Shown here piece by piece: positions 7,786 through 15,385 of a stretch of 64,000 bases of DNA; position 1 is the stretch's first letter, and every line of letters starts with the position of its first letter. The translations under genes and the position numbers were made by a program. The notes beneath the pieces were generated by a model. That model was not told the DNA's origin, made no database searches, and saw only the letters and a program-made list of their open reading frames with translations. The stretch lies in contig NZ_LGRV01000003.1 of the NCBI RefSeq assembly GCF_001278945.1, positions 2,232,001 through 2,296,000 of the forward strand, read 5' to 3'. The stretch comes from Lysinibacillus contaminans (lineage in GTDB: Bacteria > Bacillota > Bacilli > Bacillales_A > Planococcaceae).

Positions 7786-8853
7786 TTATTTTTTTTCGTT
7801 CTCTAATAAAAGTAGTAATTCTTCATCTTCGTCTTCTTCATCATGTGCTGCAATTGTGTAAGCTGCAGCGGCAATGCCATAAGAAGCACGGATTTTACCG
7901 ACGATTTCTTCTAATACAGCAGGATTTTCTTTTAAATATTGTTTGGCATTTTCACGGCCTTGCCCTAAGCGTTCATCGGCATATGCAAACCAAGAACCAC
8001 TTTTTTGTACAATATCTAATTCCACACCTAAATCGACAATTTCACCCTCTTTTGAAATTCCTACACCGTACATAATATCGACTTCAGCTGTACGGAAAGG
8101 CGGGGCTACTTTGTTCTTCACGACTTTAATTTTTGTACGGTTACCCATTATGTCATTGCCTTGTTTAATCGCTTCTGCACGACGAACTTCTAATCGTACT
8201 GAACTATAGAATTTAAGGGCACGTCCACCAGGAGTTGTTTCCGGATTACCAAACATTACACCGATTTTTTCACGAACTTGGTTAATGAAAATGGCAATTG
8301 TTTTGGATTTATTAATAGCACCAGAAAGCTTACGAAGTGCTTGAGACATTAAACGTGCCTGCAACCCCATGTGAGAGTCACCCATATCGCCTTCGATTTC
8401 AGCTTTAGGGACAAGAGCTGCTACGGAGTCAATAACGATGATATCGACGGCACCACTACGTACTAATGCTTCAGCAATTTCAAGCGCTTGCTCCCCTGTA
8501 TCCGGTTGAGACAATAGTAATTCGTCAATGTTGACACCTAAGTTTCGAGCATAAATCGGATCTAGGGCATGCTCAGCATCGATAAATGCGGCTTGACCAC
8601 CATTTTTTTGTACTTCAGCAATCGCGTGTAGTGCTACTGTTGTTTTACCTGAAGATTCTGGACCGTATACTTCGATAATACGCCCACGTGGATAACCACC
8701 TATACCTAATGCTGCGTCAAGTGCTAATGAACCACTTGAAGACGTTGCGATTTCTAAATCTGTTCTTTCGCCAAGTTTCATAATTGACCCTTTACCGAAA
8801 TTCTTTTCAATTTGTTTTAACGCCTGTTCTAAGGCTGCTTTACGATCGCTCAA
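7786..8853 (-). CDS. recA: Recombinase RecA
   Basis: A 355-residue RecA: ATP-dependent strand exchange, homologous repair and co-protease activation of LexA self-cleavage. The Walker A motif GPESSGKTT is at about residues 64-72, with the Walker B-like VIDSVAAL and the DNA-binding loop L2 near GNPETTPGG. The C-terminus ends in an acidic tail followed by an unusual run of five leucines and ENEKK. I place the start at TTG 8853 because CCTCCTTT (8861-8867; AAAGGAGG on the minus strand) lies 7 nt upstream and the N-terminus then aligns with the usual [27 protein letters not shown] longer frame opening at GTG 8880 would run through the ribosome site. A LexA/DinR box and SigA promoter lie upstream and a terminator follows. 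Confidence 0.98.
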   Translation of the reverse strand: MSDRKAALEQALKQIEKNFGKGSIMKLGERTDLEIATSSSGSLALDAALGIGGYPRGRIIEVYGPESSGKTTVALHAIAEVQKNGGQAAFIDAEHALDPIYARNLGVNIDELLLSQPDTGEQALEIAEALVRSGAVDIIVIDSVAALVPKAEIEGDMGDSHMGLQARLMSQALRKLSGAINKSKTIAIFINQVREKIGVMFGNPETTPGGRALKFYSSVRLEVRRAEAIKQGNDIMGNRTKIKVVKNKVAPPFRTAEVDIMYGVGISKEGEIVDLGVELDIVQKSGSWFAYADERLGQGRENAKQYLKENPAVLEEIVGKIRASYGIAAAAYTIAAHDEEDEDEELLLLLENEKK

Positions 8854-8897
8854 TGTATTTCCTCCTTTGAAACTGTTCACTGTTTTTGTCTATCTCT

Positions 8898-8926
8898 ACT
8901 ATACTTGTTTTTGAGAAAACACGCAA
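8898..8926 (-). promoter_or_regulatory. Promoter of recA
   Basis: Minus strand TTGCGT (8926-8921), 17-nt spacer, TATAGT (8903-8898), about 45 bp before the TTG start. It is directly downstream of the LexA/DinR box. Confidence 0.75.
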
Positions 8927-8934
8927 GAAAAAAG

Positions 8935-8948
8935 CGAACGTTTATTCG
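8935..8948. promoter_or_regulatory. LexA (DinR) SOS box of recA
   Basis: CGAACGTTTATTCG matches the Gram-positive SOS box CGAACN4GTTCG at all but one specified position. It ends 8 bp upstream of the -35 element of recA, as expected for LexA-controlled recA in Bacillota. Confidence 0.8.
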
Positions 8949-8959
8949 ATTTTTCTTCA

Positions 8960-8998
8960 AAATAAAAATTTGGATAAGTTTTCCCTATCCAAATTTTT
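8960..8998 (-). terminator. Terminator of cinA
   Basis: A perfect 13-bp stem (8964-8976 with 8986-8998), 16 bp after the cinA stop, separating it from the SOS-controlled recA promoter. Confidence 0.85.
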
Positions 8999-9014
8999 AT
9001 TTTCTACTATTTCG

Positions 9015-10271
9015 TTATCGTTTTGAAAAGCCTCGTTCCACAAGCAGTTGCATTAAGTAATGACATGTGAATTTCACGGCACGTAAACGATTCGTATTGC
9101 GCATGCCTGATAAATGTAACAAATACGTAATGGGCTCTTCATCATTGATGGCGATACCAATCCAAACAGTCCCTACTGGCTGATGATCATGCGCTGTGGG
9201 CCCTGCTGCACCTGTAAGACCTATACCAATATTTGTATTGAATTTTGTGCGTACTGCACTAGCCATCGCTGATGCACATTCACTACTGACAATCCCATGC
9301 GTATCTAATAATTCTTGAGAAATGCCAAGTTGCTTCACCTTTGAGCCTTCTGTATATGTGACTACCCCACCAATGAGCGAGCCACCTACACCTGGAATTT
9401 CAGCAAGTTCTGATTGAAACAAACCTGCAGTTAAGCTTTCCGCTGCAGAAATCGTAAGCTCATTATCTAACAGCATTTCCACTGTTTTAGAGGCAAGTGA
9501 ATCATCATCCATACCATATTGATAGTCGCCAACAATTGCTTGAATTTCAGCCACTTTCGCCGCAATCAGTCGCTGTGCTTCGCTTTCTGTTTCTGCCTTG
9601 GCCGTCACACGTAATGTTACTTCTCCGTCAGACGCTAGTGGTGCAACAGTTGGATTTGTTTGCGCATCTAAAATATCTTGCACGCGATCTTCTAACTCTG
9701 CTTCACCAATCCCATAGAACCGCATTACATGAGATGAAATGACCCCATCAGTATTTAACAAAGCTACGAGCTTTGGTTTTGCTTCAAATTGGAACATTGG
9801 CTCCAACTCTTTTGGTGGTCCTGGAAGCAAAATATACGTACGCCCATTCTTCGTCAAAATCATCCCAGGAGCCATTCCATGATGGTTTGCTAGCACATCA
9901 CTACCCTCTAATACAAGCGCCTGCTTCCGATTATTGTCTGTCATTGCACGACCACGTCTTGCAAAAAACTCTTTAATATAGGTCAATGCTACTTCATCAA
10001 ATGCTAAATCTACACCAAGATGACGGGCAATCGTTTCCTTCGTTAAATCATCTTTAGTTGGTCCGAGCCCACCCGAGAAAATAAGACAATCTGCTCTTGA
10101 TTCAGCTACCGTAATAGCCTCATCTAGACGCTTCGAATTATCACCTACAACTGTATGATAAAACACGTTAATGCCAAGTTCAGACAGTTGACTGGAAATA
10201 AATTTTGCATTGGTATTTGTAATTTGCCCCAACAGTAGCTCTGAACCAACCGCTATGATTTCAGCATTCAT
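9015..10271 (-). CDS. cinA: CinA: ADP-ribose pyrophosphatase/NMN amidohydrolase-type competence-damage protein
   Basis: A 418-residue two-domain protein. The N-terminal COG1058 domain has the molybdopterin-binding-like fold (AEIIAVGSELLLGQITNTN, then SGGLGPTKDD), linked to pyrophosphatase activity in studied homologues. The C-terminal PncC-like domain has AAESLTAGLF, GGVVTYTEGSK and LTGAAGPT; stand-alone PncC deamidates nicotinamide mononucleotide in pyridine-nucleotide recycling. The start is ATG 10271, which has AGAGGGG upstream at an 11-nt distance; a TTG at 10280 is only 2 nt from that site. It follows pgsA by 17 bp and precedes recA, the order typical of Bacillota. A full terminator lies between cinA and recA, so recA is mostly transcribed from its own promoter. 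Confidence 0.95.
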   Translation of the reverse strand: MNAEIIAVGSELLLGQITNTNAKFISSQLSELGINVFYHTVVGDNSKRLDEAITVAESRADCLIFSGGLGPTKDDLTKETIARHLGVDLAFDEVALTYIKEFFARRGRAMTDNNRKQALVLEGSDVLANHHGMAPGMILTKNGRTYILLPGPPKELEPMFQFEAKPKLVALLNTDGVISSHVMRFYGIGEAELEDRVQDILDAQTNPTVAPLASDGEVTLRVTAKAETESEAQRLIAAKVAEIQAIVGDYQYGMDDDSLASKTVEMLLDNELTISAAESLTAGLFQSELAEIPGVGGSLIGGVVTYTEGSKVKQLGISQELLDTHGIVSSECASAMASAVRTKFNTNIGIGLTGAAGPTAHDHQPVGTVWIGIAINDEEPITYLLHLSGMRNTNRLRAVKFTCHYLMQLLVERGFSKR

Positions 10272-10288
10272 GATTAACAAGACCCCTC

Positions 10289-10867
10289 TTATTTAGACTC
10301 GAGTAAAACACGACGATTTATATAGAAATAATCCCATCCAGACCAAAGCGTAAAGAACAACGCAATGTATAGCATGATTGTATCAAACGGAATCCCAATT
10401 AATGTGAAAATTGTATTGTGTAAAAGAGCTGCGGCAATCGCAACAATTTGTGCCCACGTTTTAATTTTACCAAGTTGATTAGCCGCTACGACTTCACCCT
10501 CACCTGCTAAAATTAAACGTAACCCTGTCACTGCAAACTCTCTGCTAATAATGATAATAATGATCCAAGCTGGCGCCATGCCAAGCTCTACCATTAAAAT
10601 AAACGCTGCAGATACAAGTAATTTATCGGCAAGTGGATCTAGAAACTTGCCGAGTGTCGTCACAAGATTGTATTTACGCGCATAATACCCATCTACCCAG
10701 TCTGTCGTAGAAGCAATAATAAAAATAAGAGCGCCAATAAAATGATGGATAGGCATCTCTGCGCCAAATAACGACATTGTTCCCCATCCGAAGTCAAACA
10801 TCATAACAATGACAAAAAACGGAATAAGTATAATACGAGAGATGGTAATTTTATTTGGAATATTCAT
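10289..10867 (-). CDS. pgsA: CDP-diacylglycerol--glycerol-3-phosphate 3-phosphatidyltransferase
   Basis: A 192-residue membrane enzyme that makes phosphatidylglycerophosphate, the committed step to phosphatidylglycerol. The CDP-alcohol phosphatidyltransferase motif D-G-x2-A-R-x8-G-x3-D-x3-D is complete: it starts at DGYYAR and runs to GKFLDPLADK, and is followed by four further hydrophobic helices. Start ATG 10867 is chosen because AAAGGTG lies 7 nt upstream and the protein then begins MNIPNKITISRI, as in the family. A perfect hairpin that overlaps the rodZ stop codon lies about 30 bp upstream, so pgsA expression may be affected by partial termination or mRNA processing there. Confidence 0.96.
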   Translation of the reverse strand: MNIPNKITISRIILIPFFVIVMMFDFGWGTMSLFGAEMPIHHFIGALIFIIASTTDWVDGYYARKYNLVTTLGKFLDPLADKLLVSAAFILMVELGMAPAWIIIIIISREFAVTGLRLILAGEGEVVAANQLGKIKTWAQIVAIAAALLHNTIFTLIGIPFDTIMLYIALFFTLWSGWDYFYINRRVLLESK

Positions 10868-10895
10868 TTCTCTAACACCTTTCATGATGAAAGAA

Positions 10896-10919
10896 AGTAG
10901 TCACCATGTGGTGACTACT
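10896..10919. repeat. Perfect hairpin overlapping the rodZ stop codon
   Basis: A 10-bp perfect inverted repeat (10896-10905 with 10910-10919) with a 4-nt loop includes the TAG stop of rodZ (10917-10915). On the minus strand it is followed by TTTCTTTC rather than a clean T-run, so it may be a weak terminator or an RNA-stability hairpin between rodZ and pgsA. Confidence 0.7.
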
Positions 10920-11799
10920 GTTCTTTATTGAAATTGATGACGATGTTTTGCGTTACTTTTTGTTGTGCATACGTTAAAAGCTCGTCATTAATATAAACCT
11001 TTGCTTGTGTTGAATCCCCAAGACGAATACGTGCATATGTTTGAGCAGTTGCATCTAGTGTAACAACCTCTCCTGCATTATATACGCGTGTATCAGCTAA
11101 CAACTCCGTTTGGTTTTGGTCACGAACACCAACAAATGTAGGGCCTGAAACTTCAATACGAATATTAAACACATCTGTACCAGTTAATGTATATGAAGTC
11201 GTTTCTCCGTCTGCTTCGATTGTACCCGTTGAAATAGCTTGTTTAACTTCTACTACCTCTTCCTCAGGTTTATCGTCGTCAGCTTTATTTGTAGCATTTT
11301 CTTGTTCTTTCTCTTGTTTTTCTTTTTCACTATCAATTGGTTTAGGGTTTTCATCGTATTGCACTTCTGGTGATATTTCTTCCTCTTTTGGTGTACCTGC
11401 ATTACTTTTAGATTGCCATAATACCCACATTGCTACAATAATCACGACAATAAATAAAGCTGCAATTATTTTCGGCATCGCTTCCATCATTTTATTAGAA
11501 GGGCCCTTAAGTTTACGTCTACTCGGGCTCTGTGACATCGATTGTGACACCTGCTCATTCTGAGCCCCCGGTACATCACCTTTATATGTTTCTAATAACT
11601 CTTCAGCGTTTAAACCAACAGCTTCCGCATATTGTTTTATAAATGCGCGCACATAAAATGAACCTGGCATCATTGAATAGTTGCCTTCTTCAATACCCAT
11701 TAAATAACGTTTTTGAATTTTCGTTATTTCTTGTAAATCATCCAAACTATAGCCTTTGGACAGTCTCGCCTCTTTCAGTCGAGTACCTAATTCAGTCAC
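10915..11799 (-). CDS. rodZ: RodZ-like cytoskeletal/cell-shape protein (YmfM)
   Basis: A 294-residue bitopic membrane protein: an N-terminal helix-turn-helix of the Xre type (TELGTRLKEARLSKGYSLDDL...), a basic stretch, a membrane helix at about residues 109-129, a Lys/Glu-rich linker, and a C-terminal extracytoplasmic DUF4115 domain. RodZ links MreB filaments to the elongation machinery; the Bacillus homologue is YmfM. The start is GTG 11799, since TAGGTG lies 6 nt upstream and the protein then begins (M)TELGTRLKEAR like its relatives. It sits in the standard ymfK-rodZ-pgsA-cinA order. Its 5' leader contains copy 1 of the structured repeat, whose near end is 22 bp from the start codon. Confidence 0.92.
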   Translation of the reverse strand: MTELGTRLKEARLSKGYSLDDLQEITKIQKRYLMGIEEGNYSMMPGSFYVRAFIKQYAEAVGLNAEELLETYKGDVPGAQNEQVSQSMSQSPSRRKLKGPSNKMMEAMPKIIAALFIVVIIVAMWVLWQSKSNAGTPKEEEISPEVQYDENPKPIDSEKEKQEKEQENATNKADDDKPEEEVVEVKQAISTGTIEADGETTSYTLTGTDVFNIRIEVSGPTFVGVRDQNQTELLADTRVYNAGEVVTLDATAQTYARIRLGDSTQAKVYINDELLTYAQQKVTQNIVINFNKEQ

Positions 11800-11821
11800 A
11801 ATTAACACCTACTTTAATATC

Positions 11822-11948
11822 AATTTCGCCTTGGCGTATTCGCTGCACAAATTTTGAATCGTGCTTGCACGATTCTCTCCTTTTTAAATTTGTGGCATCT
11901 GCCAGAGGTTTTAATTTTATTCAGTTAACGTTTATTACGCACACTGAA
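11822..11948. repeat. Structured dispersed repeat, copy 1 (leader of rodZ)
   Basis: About 127 bp, read on the plus strand: a TTCGCCTTGGCG block, an outer stem CACAAATTT/AAATTTGTG (11846-11854 with 11886-11894), an inner perfect hairpin AATCGTGC/GCACGATT (11857-11864 with 11867-11874), a GTGGCATCTGCCAGAGG block, and a distal TTCAGT/ACTGAA stem. It corresponds block by block to 26795-26977 and 36175-36298, with stems conserved by complementary changes. Confidence 0.8.
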
Positions 11949-12010
11949 AAGTTTACAACAACTGCACTAATTCTCTATCCAACGTGGCAGGAGACTCCCA
12001 TTGAATAAAA

Positions 12011-12799
12011 TTAAAAATTAAATCCACCAAATTCATTGGATTCGGACATCATTTGATTTTTTTCCATTATCTCATAAGTAATTTCTTCATCTGGGTCATT
12101 TCGCAATTCAATAATGGTATCGAAATCCTCAATCTTATACTCTGAATGCTGTACAAACATGTCTGGGTGCTCTACTACCTTAATAGAAGACATACTCATC
12201 ATCTCACGGACAAGTTGCAAGTGACGCTCATCTGTCGAACGTCGTGTAACAATGCCATCTAAAATAAATATATTATTGTCACTGAATTCATCGCCAGCAA
12301 GTTTATTTCTTACTGTTTGCTTTATCATTGTAGATGATAAAAAAATCCATTTCTTATTTGCACATACACTTGCAGCTACAATTGATTCTGTTTTACCGAC
12401 ACGTGGCATTCCACGTATTCCAATTAACTTATGCCCGTCCTTTTTGAATAATTCCGCCATAAAGTCAACTAAAATACCTAGCTCGTCTCGTACAAAGCGA
12501 AATGTATTTTTTTCATCAGCATCTCGAGGAATATAATGACCATGTCTAATTGCTAAACGGTCACGGAGTTTAGGTTGTCGAAATTTCGTGACATGGATAT
12601 GTTCCATTGTCGAAACAATCATGCGAAATCGCTCAATTGCCTCATCATTGTCTGTATGCACTAACATACCACGACGTCCTTCATCGACACCATTGATTGA
12701 TATAATATTGACACGAAGCATCCCTAAGAGTGAAGCAATATCTCCCAATAATCCAGGACGATTCACCTGAATTTCATATTCAAAGTACCAATCGCTCAA
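12011..12799 (-). CDS. ymfK: YmfK-like DUF3388 protein with ACT-type N-terminus
   Basis: A 262-residue protein of unknown function found in this operon position across Bacillaceae. Residues 1-70 look like an ACT regulatory domain (YEIQVNRPGLLGDIASLLG...INGVDEGRRG). The C-terminal part contains a P-loop-like GMPRVGKTE and a later hydrophobic IFILDGIV, suggesting nucleotide binding, though the motif is not a canonical Walker A. The start is TTG 12799 with an AAGGGAT ribosome site about 11 nt upstream. It lies between ymfJ and rodZ. Two hairpins upstream suggest that it is at least partly transcribed separately from ymfJ. No reaction can be assigned. Confidence 0.85.
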   Translation of the reverse strand: MSDWYFEYEIQVNRPGLLGDIASLLGMLRVNIISINGVDEGRRGMLVHTDNDEAIERFRMIVSTMEHIHVTKFRQPKLRDRLAIRHGHYIPRDADEKNTFRFVRDELGILVDFMAELFKKDGHKLIGIRGMPRVGKTESIVAASVCANKKWIFLSSTMIKQTVRNKLAGDEFSDNNIFILDGIVTRRSTDERHLQLVREMMSMSSIKVVEHPDMFVQHSEYKIEDFDTIIELRNDPDEEITYEIMEKNQMMSESNEFGGFNF

Positions 12800-12831
12800 A
12801 TGTAATCGATCCCTTCTTACTTAGATAACGT

Positions 12832-12869
12832 AAAAAATCCTTTATAAGTTCCATCATAGCGGATTTTTT
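12832..12869 (-). terminator. Terminator-like hairpin upstream of ymfK
   Basis: A perfect 9-bp AAAAAATCC/GGATTTTTT stem (12832-12840 with 12861-12869) with a 20-nt loop. On the minus strand the arm itself supplies the T-run. It lies 33 bp before the ymfK start, so it ends or attenuates transcripts from ymfJ. Confidence 0.55.
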
Positions 12870-12958
12870 ATGTAATGGAAAGTTCGAATACAACGATTTC
12901 TAGCGTTATTTATAAAATTCTTCTCTTTTTTTCAAAGTATCATTCATAAGCTTGCACA

Positions 12959-12987
12959 AAATCCTTTATTATTCTAATAAAGGATTT
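12959..12987 (-). terminator. Terminator of the ymfF-ymfJ transcript
   Basis: Perfect 12-bp stem (AAATCCTTTATT at 12959-12970 with 12976-12987) and 5-nt loop; TTTTG follows on the minus strand. About 70 bp after the ymfJ stop. Confidence 0.65.
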
Positions 12988-13035
12988 ATTTACTTTTCGC
13001 ATTTGAAAAGCAGCCGTACGAAAAGTCACTTTGAC

Positions 13036-13052
13036 TCCTCGAGCGGCCGCTC
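13036..13052. other. GC-rich palindrome with XhoI and NotI sites
   Basis: CTCGAG (13038-13043) overlaps a perfect 12-bp palindrome GAGCGGCCGCTC (13041-13052) just after the ymfJ stop. It is far richer in G+C than its surroundings. It could be a natural hairpin at the operon end. Confidence 0.6.
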
Positions 13053-13057
13053 CGATT

Positions 13058-13315
13058 TTAATGCACATTCTTATTTTGGACAAGCTTCACAACACAATTG
13101 GCAAGTGCGTGCTTCTCATCATCAGAAGCAACACCCCATAAGTCAGAAAGTACACGCTCTTGTTCATTTTTAGGATCGACATTTGTCGCCAAATATTCAC
13201 CAATTTGAACAGCGGCCTCCTGAATCATTTTTTTCGGCATCCCACTTGACTCTGCTTGTGTCACATTTTGCCCTAAAAAAGAAGTCCATTTTTGCCAGTT
13301 TTCTAATATACTCAT
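13058..13315 (-). CDS. ymfJ: YmfJ-like DUF3243 protein
   Basis: An 85-residue small soluble protein of the DUF3243 family (MSILENWQKWTSFLGQNV..., rich in acidic and basic residues, ending QNKNVH). Function is unknown. The start is ATG 13315, chosen because AAGGAGGAGG lies just upstream and the resulting length matches B. subtilis YmfJ; a longer in-frame opening at 13375 would extend into the end of ymfI. It is 43 bp downstream of ymfI and belongs to the same operon, which has been tied to EF-P modification through ymfI, but a role for YmfJ in that is not shown. Confidence 0.9.
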   Translation of the reverse strand: MSILENWQKWTSFLGQNVTQAESSGMPKKMIQEAAVQIGEYLATNVDPKNEQERVLSDLWGVASDDEKHALANCVVKLVQNKNVH

Positions 13316-13358
13316 AACTCCTCCTCCTTTACACACGTAGTATGTGTCAAAAGAGAAA

Positions 13359-14087
13359 TTATATGTACCAGCCACCGTTCAATCTAATAATTTGCCCTGT
13401 CACATAATCCGCTTTCCCCGACAGATAGAAGCGTACCATTTCCGCTACATCTGTCGTTTCACCGACTGTTCCAAGTGGAATCTCTTCTAAAATATATCCC
13501 AATTCCTCATCATTTAAATGACCGTTCATCGAGGTATTAATAAAGCCTGGTGCAATAGCATTCACTCGAATACGGGATAATGCAGCTTCTTTAGCATAGG
13601 ACTTTACAAACGCGTGTTGAGCCCCTTTAACCGTTGCATACAGAGATTCGCCAGCAGAGCCAGCCTCACCCCAAATAGAGCCTATAAAGAGCACATAACT
13701 AACAGTATGTACACGTAACTTCGAGGATAGTAACGCAGTTAGACGCATTGGATTTTGTACATGAACACGCCATAACGCTTCCATGTCTTCTACTGGTATA
13801 TCTTCGAGGAGTGCGTAATGTGCTTGGCCACTCGCAAAAACAAGCGCCTGCAAACTAAAAATTTGCGACGCGAGTTCATCTGCTGCCATATTATCCGTAA
13901 AATCAGCCTGTACAATCATAAATTCCTGTGTAGGAAAATCAGAAGAAAGCGACTTATATAAAGCTTTTGTCGCTTCCTTGTTGTGCGTATAGTGCAAATA
14001 GAGTGACCAACCATCATCAGCCAAGCTATGGCAAATAGAACGACCAATCTCTCCTGATGCTCCGAGCACGAGTGCAAACTTTTTCAT
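13359..14087 (-). CDS. ymfI: EF-P 5-aminopentanone reductase (SDR family, YmfI)
   Basis: A 242-residue short-chain dehydrogenase/reductase. Cofactor-binding GASGEIG is at residues 9-15, FASG stands in place of the NNAG motif, and the catalytic Ser137 (GSIWGE), Tyr150 and Lys154 (YATVK) are present; the C-terminal PGFINT follows the usual PG motif. In B. subtilis, YmfI reduces the 5-aminopentanone on a lysine of elongation factor P to 5-aminopentanol, a modification needed for efficient EF-P action and swarming. ATG 14087 overlaps the stop codon of the upstream peptidase gene by one base, indicating tight coupling with ymfF-ymfH, whose products are also annotated as associated with this modification. 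Another SDR substrate cannot be excluded from sequence alone. Confidence 0.9.
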   Translation of the reverse strand: MKKFALVLGASGEIGRSICHSLADDGWSLYLHYTHNKEATKALYKSLSSDFPTQEFMIVQADFTDNMAADELASQIFSLQALVFASGQAHYALLEDIPVEDMEALWRVHVQNPMRLTALLSSKLRVHTVSYVLFIGSIWGEAGSAGESLYATVKGAQHAFVKSYAKEAALSRIRVNAIAPGFINTSMNGHLNDEELGYILEEIPLGTVGETTDVAEMVRFYLSGKADYVTGQIIRLNGGWYI

Positions 14088-15385
14088 TATGCATTCTTCT
14101 CAGTCGGCAAAATTTTGAAAACCGTTTGCTGTGATTCGCCTTGAATTGATTTAAATGCTTCTACTATATCTTCAGTCGTTAACTCTTCTAATACCGGTAC
14201 AACATCAAACAAATTCATGTCATTAAATGAATAACGTGTAAACTGGTTCGCAATAAATTCAATGGAGTTTAATGCACGTAAGAAGAATCCAATTTTTTTA
14301 CGTTTAATCCGTTCTAAATCAGAACTAACAAATGATGATTTCCCTTCATATTTTGCAAGTTCCGCTTTAATAGCCTTTTCAAGAACATCTGGTTCCGTCG
14401 TATCTGAACCAATCATTGCAAAGCCAAAGCCTTTTTCCAACGTAAAATCGAAAGCATATGTTTCATCGATTAGGCCCTCATCATACACATGCGTGTAAAA
14501 ATCAGATGTACGACCGAAAATAAGCTCTAATCCAATTTGTACTGACAGCTCATGTTTTAACATTTCACGCCCCGAAAGATTCGTTTCCTTCGCTTTTAGG
14601 CCTACATATATCTTTGGCTTTTGAACATCCATATGCAATGAACCTTCTTTGACTGCCACTTCTGTCGGCTCATCTTCAAAAAATCGTTGGATTGGTGTTG
14701 GCGCTTCAAACTGTTTTTTCGCTTGATTTTCACGAATATACGTCATCATTTCTTCTGGGTCTACTGCACCAATTGCAAAAAGAAGCATATTTGATGGGTG
14801 GTAGAAAGTGTTATAACAAGTGTATAAATGCTCAGCCGTAATGCCATCAATCGATTCAATTGTACCGGCAATATCAATTTTCACCGGGTGATTATGATAC
14901 ATATTTGAAATCGTTCCGAAATATAAACGCCAGTCTGACTGATCATCATACATTGTAATTTCTTGACCAATAATACCTTTTTCTTTATTAACTGTAGCCT
15001 CAGTGAAATATGGCTCCTGCACAAAGTTCAATAAAGTCTCTGTACTTTTATAAATATGGTCAGTTGCAGAAAATAAATACGCTGTACGTGTAAATGACGT
15101 GAAGGCATTTGCTGATGCACCGTACTCACTAAACTTTTGGAACACGTCACCATCTTCTTTTTCAAACATTTTATGCTCTAAAAAGTGTGCAATGCCGTCT
15201 GGTACAGTGATTTCTTCTGTAGCACCAATTGGCACAAATGTACGATCGACCGAACCATACTTGGTTGTAAACGTAACAAATGTTTTTGAAAAACCTTTTT
15301 TGGGCAAAATATAGACATCTAAACCATTTTCCAATTTTTCGTAGTAAAGTGTTTCATCTAGTTGTTTAAATTCAATTGTTTTCAT
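14087..15385 (-). CDS. ymfH: M16 family zinc peptidase YmfH
   Basis: A 432-residue insulinase-type (M16) protein. The inverted zinc motif HFLEH is intact at residues 67-71 (His67, Glu70, His71), and the more distal glutamate lies in EKGIIGQEI, so this is the catalytically competent member of the pair. The partner encoded just upstream lacks the motif, a split reminiscent of heterodimeric M16B peptidases such as the mitochondrial processing peptidase. It is annotated in other Bacillota as associated with EF-P aminopentanol modification, in line with ymfI directly downstream, but its substrate is not known. ATG 15385 overlaps the stop of ymfF by 4 bp. Confidence 0.92.
   Translation of the reverse strand: MKTIEFKQLDETLYYEKLENGLDVYILPKKGFSKTFVTFTTKYGSVDRTFVPIGATEEITVPDGIAHFLEHKMFEKEDGDVFQKFSEYGASANAFTSFTRTAYLFSATDHIYKSTETLLNFVQEPYFTEATVNKEKGIIGQEITMYDDQSDWRLYFGTISNMYHNHPVKIDIAGTIESIDGITAEHLYTCYNTFYHPSNMLLFAIGAVDPEEMMTYIRENQAKKQFEAPTPIQRFFEDEPTEVAVKEGSLHMDVQKPKIYVGLKAKETNLSGREMLKHELSVQIGLELIFGRTSDFYTHVYDEGLIDETYAFDFTLEKGFGFAMIGSDTTEPDVLEKAIKAELAKYEGKSSFVSSDLERIKRKKIGFFLRALNSIEFIANQFTRYSFNDMNLFDVVPVLEELTTEDIVEAFKSIQGESQQTVFKILPTEKNA

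Noticed and set aside
7767..8075. Long plus-strand frame across the 3' end of recA
   Set aside because: It is antisense to conserved recA codons; the Leu/His-rich product is typical of a shadow frame.
8854..8880. Longer recA starting at GTG 8880
   Set aside because: The extra codons consist of the ribosome site itself; the TTG at 8853 gives the conserved N-terminus.
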